NCBI GenBank assembly: GCA_036939755.1
Contig: JALLAZ010001021.1
Span: forward strand, 1-10,715
Direction of reading: 5' to 3'
From: Stephanodiscus triporus
Taxonomy: Eukaryota; Bacillariophyta; Thalassiosirophyceae; Thalassiosirales; Thalassiosiraceae
Length of the DNA stretch: 10,715 bases
In this document: positions 1 through 7,274 of the stretch, one piece after another
Numbering within the stretch: position 1 is the stretch's first letter
Layout of the letters: each line of letters begins with the position of its first letter
Position numbers and translations under genes: made by a program
The notes under the pieces: generated by a model
What the model saw: only the letters and a program-made list of their open reading frames with translations
Told to the model about the DNA's origin: nothing
The model's database searches: none

Positions 1-559
1 TAAAACGTGTTTTTTCGTGTTTTTTCAACCATGACGATAGCCCATGGTCCGACAGAAGGTAGGGGTACATCACCCCTTAATCATGGAGAACATAGACGCT
101 GTGTCGGCGCAGCACTACACAGAGATAAAAAAGTCGAAAAATACGAAGACGTACATACGAAGGAAATAATACGTATCTTTTAGAGTATTGTATTTTTAGG
201 TATGAGTTTTTATGGCGGGAATGGCTTCTGGTACAATTTCGCAACAATATGCGGTTTTATCTTTGACTCGAACTGAGAGATTTCGATACTCTATCGTAGA
301 TAATTATTCTCCTTTCGAATATTGAATGAAAAAAATAGTACGATATTTGGTTTGAAAAAGGTCGTTAATTCTTAGACTTCTAAACGCCGAGCGGAGGTTC
401 AGTCGAGATTCGAGACCGAAGACCCATCCTCTAGCCGCGAGTTGACAGGCAAAAGACGATGTGGCGTTATTCAAGACATTCAGAATAGTGGCAGCCATCC
501 TCTTTGAAAGATCCCAAATAGCTCATGTCCTTTCACAATCGGAGGAGACGCGGGGGGTC
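1..559. other. 5' flank of the PPIP5K gene, no gene seen
   Basis: No reading frame here resembles a known protein. The frame of the downstream gene is open back to a GTG near 461, but it has no ATG before 560 and the residues show no conserved content. The stretch is AT-rich to about 360, then becomes GC-richer towards the gene. It probably holds the promoter and 5' untranslated region of the PPIP5K gene. I see no convincing TATA box or initiator. A non-coding upstream exon cannot be excluded. Confidence 0.5.
6..25 (+). repeat. exact tandem duplication of a 10-mer (cgtgtttttt x2)
   Basis: The decamer cgtgtttttt occurs twice without a gap (6-15 and 16-25), followed by a C. It is a short T-rich simple repeat at the edge of the window. 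No function is indicated. Confidence 0.7.
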
Positions 560-3500
560 ATGAAGCGACGGTCGAGCAATCCCCAGGCGGGGGGCAGCAG
601 CCCGAGGAGGACGATGACGGGAAGTTCGTCCACGACCATCCGTCTGGGCATTTGCGCCATGGACAAGAAGGCCAGGTCAAAGCCCATGCGGGAAATCCTC
701 AAGAGGCTCGATCCAGAGTCATTCGAACCGATATTCTTCGGCGACGACGTCATACTGAACGACCCCGTGGAGTCCTGGCCCGTATGCGACGTCCTCATCG
801 CGTTCTACAGCGATGGCTATCCGCTAGAAAAAGCCGAGGAGTACGCTGCGCTGCGGAGGCCTTATCTCCTGAACGACTTGGGCATGCAGCGCACACTCAT
901 GGATAGGAGACGGGTGTATGAACTCCTCGTGGAGAGCGGCATCGACGTCCCCCACCACGTTTTCGCAAGCAGGGATGGGTACGTGTCGACGTCCATTCAG
1001 AAAGAAAGGGGGGGAGATGGCGGCGTCCCTCCTCCGTCTCCTTCCAGGCGCCACAGCATCCGCAAGGAGGAGCTGGAGATCGATGAGCACGATGACCACA
1101 TCGAGGTGGCCGGCGTCGTCATACACAAGCCATTCGTGGAGAAGCCGGTAAATGCCGACGATCACAACATCGCGATATACTACCCGAGCTCTGCGGGGGG
1201 TGGGTGCAAGAAGTTGTTCCGGAAGGTTGGGGACAAGTCCTCGGAGTTTTATCCGGAGATCAACGAGATACGGAGGGATGGGAGTTACATCTACGAGTCC
1301 TTCGTCGAGACTCAGGGCACGGACGTCAAAATGTATACAGTTGGGCCGGATTATGGACACGCGGAGGCTCGGAAGAGTCCCGCCATCGACGGCAAAGTGA
1401 AGAGGAATGCCGATGGGAAGGAGGTTCGATTTCCGGTCATTTTGACGTTGAGGGAGAAGGAGATTGCCAGGAGGCGAGTTCAGCATTGAAAGTACACTTT
1501 TTGTCAATTTCTTTGGTGTCGTGTAGGTTTGTTCACGCCCCATCTCCCGTGTCATGTCTTCATCTGCGCATCAGAATCACTTTAGTTTTCAAGCAATTCG
1601 TCTGCGGCTTTGATATCCTTCGGATCCAAAAGGGTGACTCCCTTGTCTCGTTTGTCATTGACGTCAACGGTTGGTCGTTCGTGAAGAATAGTAGGCAAGT
1701 GACAGAGACAACCACGGTTTACGATCATTTTTTTTCAATCATTACTCATACTTAACGGAATCGCACCAATATCATCGTAGGAAATATTATGACGACTGTG
1801 CTCAGATTCTAACAGAGCACCTGCTTGCGGCGCTAAAACCCAAATCCAGGATATCTTTCTCTGCCCTGGCGCCCCTTCTGACCACGATCGAAGATCCCGT
1901 TGATGGTATCACAAAAATGAAGAATATGCTCCACCAGCGGGTTTCAACCCTTTCTCGGCTTACATCGATTTTCACAAAGGAGAACAGTAGTGCCGAGAAA
2001 AAACAAGCGGGTAGAGACAAGGGCAGGGATGATGCGATAAATGATAGTGTGTTTCGTAGTCCTGTTAGCGATATTCCTCACGAGTTAGCATCCGATCCAG
2101 CAACTTTTCCCTCCATAAGTGCGGCTCATACCCACCAAGAAGAGCTGCGTTGTATCATTACAATCATTCGTCATGGTGATCGTACTCCAAAGCAGAAGCT
2201 CAAGGATAATGTTAAAGGAGAGCACTACCTTAAATACTTCCACGATCATTCGACAAAGGTCAAGAAGAACCTCAAAGTTAATTCGAAGAAAGAGATGGTG
2301 TCATTTTTAGCAACCATTAACTCAGCAATCAGCGATTTGGGAGCAAATGCTGGTCCTGATGACATGAACAACGCGAAGCGTATTCGGGATATCTTGCAAC
2401 GCTGGAAGATCAGTGGATTAAATCGAAAGATACAGATGAAGCCTCGTGCATGGAAATCGGAGGGTAACAAGACCACATGCTCAGAGCTTCAGCTAATTGT
2501 AAAGTGGGGTGGTGATTTGACTGTGCTCGGAGAAAAGCAGGCAGTGAGATTGGGCAACCGTCTGCGTGATGAACTTTACCCATCGAACAATGATGGGGGC
2601 ATCCTTAGGCTTCACTCTACGTTTCGGCATGATATGAAAATCAGGACTTCTGATGAAGGCAGGGTAATGAAGACTGCAGCAGCCTTCGCCAAGGGCTTGC
2701 TAGAGCTGGAGGGAGATCTCCCACCAATTCTGGTATCCTTAGTCCACAAGGAGAAGGACAGCCAGCACATGCTTGATCATACAGGCCATACAGAGGTGGA
2801 AAAAGATCTTAAAAAGTGCAAGGAAAGGATCAATACCATGATGCAAAAAGATATTAACTTTGAAGAGATGACAAAAGAAGTGCGCGAGAGTTTGGTTGGG
2901 CCAGAGAGACTGGTTTCTCTCCATAGAGCATTGAAGAAGATTGGTGTAAGCTTGTCGCAATCGCTGCCATTTTTTCACCACGAATCAACCATATCTTTCG
3001 TCTCACTGTTTGAGTCTTTGTTCGCTGTTCATAGAACCCAAGAAAGACTCTTGTTGCCATTCACTGCACTATTGGACATCTTTTGAGGAAACTTGAGGTT
3101 ATGCTTCGCGGGTTATCAGCCGAGGTAGAGGATGTAATCGAAGGAGGTGCTGGGCTAAAGAGCTCCTTCCGACACGAGGAGGTATTAAGCGGAATAAAGT
3201 TGTACAAGGGTGAGACACTGCGAGAGCTTTTCGACCGGTGGAAGTTTGTGGCCGATAAGCTTTACGATGAAGAGAACAATCAATTTGACTTGTCAACTAT
3301 ACCGGATGTTCACGACAATGTTCGATTTGACATGTTGCATAACCCTCATTTGGGCTTGACGGAAATATTGTCCAAGCTTTATGAGTTGGCAAAAGATTTT
3401 GCTGACTGCGTGGTGCCACAAGAATATGGTGTGACAATTGAAGAAAAGCGAGGCATAGGATCTAGGATGTGTCACACACTTATGGAAAAGATAAAGTGAG

Positions 3501-4401
3501 TGGTGTTTCATCGGGGATATTCTTGGCTTAATATGATTGATATTTTCTCACTTTGTCCATTTCAGCTACGATCTTGTGATCGCTCGACTTGACAATGAAG
3601 TCGATATGCGTTACCTCATCAACATGGACTATTCATCCGACCTCCCTATCCAATCATTAGGTCGTCGAGTGCGATCTCGCCTCTATTTCACGTCCGAATC
3701 GCACCTGCATTCTTTATTAAACGTGCTCAGATTCCCTGCCATTTTGCCGAGTCCCTTGTCAGTAAAAGGACAGGGCATCATAGCGAATGCTAGTGAATTG
3801 TGTTATCTGACACAAATTATAATACGGCTGTTTGAAGACAACCTTAAGCCAAGGGATGACCCTAAACGATTCCGTGTTGAAATATTGTTTAGCCCCGGTA
3901 AGTTGCCTTATTGGATAGTATCTCTCAACACGTACCTCCCATCACAATACAGAACCTGGCTCTAATTGATGTCATATTTCAGGTGCTACTGCAACACCTC
4001 TCCATATGGTCGAGCTACATCACGAAAGAGATGACAGTAGGTATGACACCGAAAAGTTGCAGAGAATAAGTATTGATGGATTGACATGTGCGCAGGTGGA
4101 GGAATACCTTGCAGAAGCAATCAAAGAAGGAGAAACAGACAATGATGACGATAATGATGATCCCTCAAATACCCCCTGTTGGAAGACACTCCCCACCAAG
4201 AACAAGTTCGACAAGGAAGATACGACTCCGAGCGAGACTTTGACCGAATCAAATTCTCTTGACAAGCACAATAGAAAATTGTCAACAAGTAAAGGTGTGA
4301 ACAATGTCGAAAACTTTTGGCGATCTGCTGCTATTTTTGGCGTTTCACTGGGAGCTGGCTGTCTCTTCATGATGTTACGAGCCTTCAAGCGGACGCGGTG
4401 A
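560..4401 (+). CDS. PPIP5K: Diphosphoinositol pentakisphosphate kinase (PPIP5K/Vip1), bifunctional, six exons, tail-anchored
   Basis: This enzyme makes inositol pyrophosphates by phosphorylating InsP6/5-InsP7 at position 1; its phosphatase domain can reverse this. Exons are 560-1473, 1575-1694, 1781-2945, 3035-3495, 3566-3897 and 3983-4401, joining in frame to 1136 aa. Residues 27-345 form the ATP-grasp kinase: [14 protein letters not shown] (30-43), [22 protein letters not shown] and DVNG (334-337, metal ligands). A Ser/Arg/Pro-rich insert lies inside it. The histidine-acid-phosphatase domain starts with [10 protein letters not shown] (475-484) and keeps SESHLHSLL with H933, matching the catalytic histidine of Asp1/Vip1, so both activities are plausible. 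Residues about 391-468 are a variable linker. The C-terminus has a hydrophobic segment (1113-1129) and basic RAFKRTR, unusual because known PPIP5Ks are soluble. The start is the first in-frame ATG; the frame upstream offers only GTG. Exon 1 is GC-richer than exons 3-6. Family assignment is very secure; exon junctions rest on conservation and phase. Confidence 0.95.
1474..1574 (+). other. PPIP5K intron 1, GC-AG type (101 bp)
   Basis: The donor reads AG|GCGAGT and the acceptor TCAG|A. Splicing here gives [18 protein letters not shown], which lines up residue for residue with the family pattern (VARKVCVAFKQTVCGFD in animals). The nearby GT at 1478 leaves phase 0, and no AG in the interval restores the frame. 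Retention would hit a stop at 1489. Confidence 0.8.
1695..1780 (+). other. PPIP5K intron 2, GC-AG type (86 bp)
   Basis: The donor reads AG|GCAAGT, the textbook GC-donor consensus, and the acceptor is ATCGTAG|G. Splicing yields [21 protein letters not shown], matching the animal family pattern FVKNSMKYYDDCAKIL without gap. The GT at 1699 would leave the wrong phase for the exon 3 frame. Retention reaches a stop by 1755. Confidence 0.83.
2946..3034 (+). other. PPIP5K intron 3, GT-AG (89 bp)
   Basis: The donor is GGT|GTAAGC in phase 0 and the acceptor TTCATAG|AAC. The joined protein reads [20 protein letters not shown], matching the family segment IIQNPVKVCDQVFALIENL. The alternative AG at 3086-3087 would be out of phase. 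Confidence 0.82.
3496..3565 (+). other. PPIP5K intron 4, GT-AG (70 bp)
   Basis: The donor is AA|GTGAGT and the acceptor TCCATTTCAG|C, in phase 2. Joining gives [20 protein letters not shown] and keeps the phosphatase-domain frame. This is the shortest intron in the gene. Confidence 0.88.
3898..3982 (+). other. PPIP5K intron 5, GT-AG (85 bp)
   Basis: The donor is G|GTAAGT and the acceptor CATATTTCAG|GT, in phase 1. Joining restores [20 protein letters not shown]. The conserved FSPG motif sits exactly at the junction, as expected for the end of the phosphatase domain. Confidence 0.88.
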
Positions 4402-4597
4402 CGGTTTTATGTGAATGCGCCGAAAGACGGGTAGCAAAAAACCTTGTCCGCTAAGAGAAGGGGTTACCTGCTTCAGGCCACCACACACCAAATCGCATGA
4501 GGCTTTGTGAATGGCTATAGAGATCGATCAGTTGCATTTTAATGACCTTTTATTGGTCGTGCTATCCCGGTCCCTAAATCCTCCACTCCTACTTCCT
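4402..4597. other. convergent intergenic spacer
   Basis: This lies between the PPIP5K stop and the nearest minus-strand reading frame. It should hold the PPIP5K 3' untranslated region and, from the other side, a minus-strand gene end. I see no canonical AATAAA on the plus strand just after the stop, so the PPIP5K poly(A) site is not visible. Confidence 0.5.
4549..4554 (-). terminator. minus-strand AATAAA polyadenylation signal
   Basis: The plus strand reads TTTATT, so AATAAA lies on the minus strand, about 44 bp after the stop of the tentative small membrane-protein gene (4598). If that gene is not real, it could instead end the CAPAM transcript, with a 3' untranslated region of about 470 nt. 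Confidence 0.5.
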
Positions 4598-4980
4598 CTA
4601 GCCAAAGATTCCCACGAGGAGAAAAGTTGCCGCGATGAGAATCGCCACGCCCACGCCAATGACAGGAGCGGTGGCCACCAAGATGGCACGGCAAGATTTT
4701 GGAAGGAGGTAGGCAGAGATACCTTAGTACACCATGGTGCAGACCAGCTTGGTATCGATGTCATGCACTCCCGGTCGATCGTAGGTTACCGCAAGATGTA
4801 GTACACACGGATCTGTTGCATGATTGCTTGAGCTACTAGAATGCACTTTGCCTTAGTTCTCAAGGTGGTCGATTGTACGAGGAAAACTTAAAAAGTGTTC
4901 TGTGTGGTGCTGTCGATGGCACAGATGACCGTAATTACTCACGCTTCAGTCTTATAGCACGATGGCTGGTCGGTCATCAT
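4598..4980 (-). CDS. tentative small membrane protein (61 aa, three exons, unrecognised)
   Basis: I do not recognise this protein. The model joins 4943-4980, a 23-nt microexon at 4790-4812 and 4598-4722 on the minus strand. Introns are 4813-4942 (donor GC|GTGAGT, acceptor GCAACAG|A) and 4723-4789 (donor G|GTAACC, acceptor TACTAAG|GT); phases agree and total 62 codons including the stop. The product would have a Cys/Ser-rich N-terminus and one C-terminal hydrophobic helix (about residues 31-61) with small and branched residues (VATAPVIGVGVAILIAATFL), resembling a tail anchor. Support is the helix, consistent phases and the downstream AATAAA. Against it: the proposed ATG is only 40 bp past the CAPAM stop, two introns are needed within 383 bp, and no homologue is known to me. 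It may instead be CAPAM 3' untranslated sequence or an alternative CAPAM terminus. Confidence 0.3.
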
Positions 4981-5019
4981 GAACAGGAGCAATTTAACAG
5001 TATCATTTCTACCTTTGTT

Positions 5020-7120
5020 TTAATCGTCATCGTCAATACTACGTTTCTTGCCGCTGCTTTTGTTCGCTTTTTTACCCCGGTACACGCCCCCGCCGCCATC
5101 CAGATCCCCGTGCCCGCGCCCGTCACGAAGACGCCGAAGCCGCATCATTTCGGTGGGGATCGCTCGCGCCATGGCCCGACGCAGCGGAACCTCAACAGAC
5201 ATATCGCTTGCGCTGCTGTCTCTGCTGGCCATCGCAATGCCGCTATCACTACAGACAGCACTACTGACGCTGCTGTTACAATGAGTGCCCTTCCCTAGAG
5301 CAAGAGCGGCGGCCGCAGACTCCGCCGTCCTAATCACCGGCCACTTCATCTTTCCTTGTCGGTTCTGCAGCACGAAAACGCCTGTGTCGTATGTACTTTC
5401 ACGGTAACTGAATGGAAATTTGGTCACAGTTTAGGCAACATTCTCAAAAGTTTGTGACGCACGAAGTATCAAAACACAGTTTTGCGTTTTCTTACCGGTC
5501 CTGGCGCTGGTCTGTTTTTTGAAGTGTAATCAATATGAAGAAATCAATTATTACATTCAGCTGCATAAGATACTCAAGAATAATCAACTCACGCTGAGCG
5601 CCATCGCAGAAGCCATGATCCGCGGCCGCCACGAGGAAGAAGGCGCACTTAAAGGAGCTCGCCGACAGCGCCGCCCAGGAGGGATCGTCCAACCATCCGG
5701 GAACGATAACCACGAAGCTCATCGGCCCGGTGGCATCCCGCAGCAGCATGTGAATGTGCGCCACCATCGCCGACATGACCTCTGCGATGAAGGGCGGGTT
5801 GGCCTCGAAGCTGCCACTGCTCGGGCGGAGCGAGAAGAAGTTGCCCACCGCGCCGAAGCAACGATCCGTGAGCGGGAAGGCCGACGCGTACGAGCTGCAG
5901 GTGCAATTGAGCGGGCTGGCGAAGCACTCGAATCGCACGTCGAACCACGCGCGGAGCACGTCGAACGCCTGCTCGCCCAATGCCATCTGAAAGCCGTGCC
6001 CGAGCACCGAATGGTACCGGGACAGCACGCAGTACACCAGCTTGTGAAAATCGGACTCGGACACGCCGCCGTCGCCGCCGCCGCCGCCGCAAGACGCCGC
6101 CATCAGCATGCGAAGCTTCTCGTAGTGGCCGTGGTTGAGCTTAAACAACCTCTTGCCGCCGCTGCGCAGCGAGAAGTCCACGCTGTGCCGATGCGACCGC
6201 ACCTGCACGGTGTGGAGCGCCACCTCCTGCTCCAGGAGGGACGTCCGCTGCCGCTTTCGTCCGCCGCCGCCGGCGAGGCCATCGACGCCGTCGCGTGTGG
6301 CGGCGGCGGCGGCAGTGCGCATCGCCCTCCGCCGCCGAAGCTTGATCCGCTTCCGTCGCCGATTGCTCAAGCCCTCTCCGCTTTCATCCGTATCGCATCC
6401 CTTCTCGCCGGTGCCGTCGCTCCCGCTGCCGCCGCCGCCGCCGGCGAGGCCCGGCGTCGGCGTCGACGGCGGCAGCGACAACAGCGATGCGGAGAAATCG
6501 GCGAGCTCCCTCGCGGCGTCCGCCGCCGCCCGTCCCAGGGCCGCCACGATGGCCGCGGCCTCGGCCGGCTCGCACCCGCCGCGCACCAGGTCGGCGACGC
6601 ACCCGTCGTCCACGCGGGCATCGCACGGCAGGACCTCGTCCGACGCGGCGACCGACGACGACGACGACGGGGGGGAGAGCAGCTCGCGGAGCTTGCAGCG
6701 CGATTGCCATCGCTCCCACGTGTACGTGGGCGCGACGAAGCCCGCCGCCCGGCACGAGGCCGACAGCGTCCCGCGGAGGGACCTGACGAGGGAGGCCCGT
6801 CGGACTTCCGTGACCAGGTCCGCGTCGACGTCCGCGCCGTCGACGACCATTACGGGGGACGGCCGCCGCCGCCCGTCTCCTCCTGCGCCTGCGGCGTCGT
6901 CCGACGAAGATCTCGCGTCGGCCCGGATCAGCCCGAAGAACGACGAACACGAAGCGCCGACCCCCCCGCGCTCCCCCCCGACGTCCTCCGCGCGCGAAGA
7001 CGACAACGACGACAACGACGACGACGGCTTCGCCTTCGTCGTCCTGTGGAGCGGCCGGACCGTCCGCGCTCGCTCCCGAGCCTTGCGGCTCATTGGCCTA
7101 GGGCGGGCGTTGCTTTCCAT
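5020..7120 (-). CDS. PCIF1: PCIF1/CAPAM-like cap-specific adenosine N6-methyltransferase, three exons
   Basis: The family methylates N6 of a 2'-O-methyladenosine next to the mRNA cap (m6Am) using S-adenosylmethionine, in the nucleus. Exons are 7120-5593, 5511-5496 and 5407-5020, giving 643 aa. The conserved core starts near residue 326 with FKLNHGHYEKLRML, followed by FHKLVYCVLSRYHSVLG, LNCTCSSYASAFPLTDRCFG (404-423), the catalytic SGSFEANPPF with NPPF at 441-444, SFVVIVPGW (to 476), DGAQH and STYDTGVFVLQN. These match human PCIF1 in order and spacing. The first 320 residues are low-complexity (Ser, Ala, Asp, Gly runs) with basic patches RRRKRIKLRRRR (254-265) and GRKRQR, likely nuclear localisation signals. 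I see no WW domain, which recruits human PCIF1 to the polymerase II tail. The tail ends in SIDDDD. The start is the first ATG; the frame is open to 7192, but only a GTG is there. The gene is head-to-head with RMT2. Confidence 0.9.
5408..5495 (-). other. CAPAM intron 2, GT-AG (88 bp)
   Basis: On the minus strand the donor is ACCG|GTAAGA and the acceptor TTTCCATTCAG|T. Joining gives RQDR-YRESTYDTGVFVLQN, which aligns with the family segment YKAVHNTAVLFLQN. Confidence 0.82.
5496..5511 (-). other. 16-nt microexon of the CAPAM-like gene
   Basis: On the minus strand this 16-nt exon is flanked by AAAAAACAG| and |GTAAGA. It supplies the H of DGAQH plus QRQDR. The resulting DGAQHQRQDRYRESTYDTG parallels the human segment SGSQHICKKEEMHYKAVHNT in length and in the conserved QH. 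Skipping it would shift the frame. Confidence 0.78.
5512..5592 (-). other. CAPAM intron 1, GT-AG (81 bp)
   Basis: On the minus strand the donor is CAGC|GTGAGT, right after DGAQ, in phase 1. The acceptor is AAAAAACAG|AC. Reading through would add an unconserved tail and stop at 5492. Confidence 0.82.
6064..6090. repeat. GCC triplet microsatellite in CAPAM coding sequence
   Basis: Near-perfect CGC/GCC repeats read on the minus strand as a Gly-rich stretch with one Asp, between YEKLRMLMAASC and the conserved FHKLVYCVL helix. It probably marks a loop of variable length. Similar runs occur near 6298-6312 and 6425-6445. Confidence 0.7.
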
Positions 7121-7274
7121 ATACCAACAATCAACACGACCACCGCCACCGAGGAGGCGAGGACCTTTTGTTGGCGTATTGTAGACTTTCACGTCTGTCT
7201 TTGTCAGTCTCTACAAATTCTTTTGATCCATGGTCGTAGACTAGAGAGAGCAAACTTCTACGAGTAGATATATC
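7121..7274. promoter_or_regulatory. 154-bp head-to-head gap, presumed bidirectional promoter
   Basis: The CAPAM and RMT2 start codons diverge across only 154 bp, so both promoters and 5' untranslated regions must fit here unless initiation lies inside a gene. The stretch is less GC-rich than either coding region. An imperfect inverted repeat pairs agtctctac (7206-7214) with gtagactagaga (7236-7247), and gtagac occurs at 7181 and 7236. No TATA box is evident. The promoter role is inferred from layout. Confidence 0.6.

Noticed and set aside
461..559. N-terminal extension of PPIP5K from 461
   Set aside because: The codon at 461 is GTG, not ATG, and the 33 extra residues show no family similarity. 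The ATG at 560 is the first in frame.
1204..1755. Single 183-codon plus-strand frame spanning the end of exon 1 through intron 2
   Set aside because: Only the part matching exon 2 (from 1575) is real coding sequence. The first part is an out-of-frame shadow of exon 1, and the end runs through intron 2.
4511..4801. Plus-strand open frame of 96 codons
   Set aside because: It has no recognisable motif and lies antisense to a segment whose minus strand encodes a convincing hydrophobic helix next to a minus-strand AATAAA.
4726..4858. Minus-strand frame containing VTYDRPGVHDIDTKLVCTMVY
   Set aside because: It looks protein-like but ends at a TAA just before the hydrophobic segment, has no ATG, and no AG downstream allows an intron to bypass the stop. 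I prefer to treat this part as intron in the tentative small gene.
7121..7192. 24-residue N-terminal extension of the CAPAM-like protein from 7192
   Set aside because: The codon there is GTG on the minus strand. The first ATG is at 7120, and the extension would use up half of the divergent promoter.
5519..7267. Plus-strand open frame of about 580 codons antisense to the CAPAM gene
   Set aside because: It is rich in Arg, Ala, Gly and His runs with no conserved motif, as expected from the antisense of a GC-rich coding region with few stops. The minus strand carries the recognisable enzyme.
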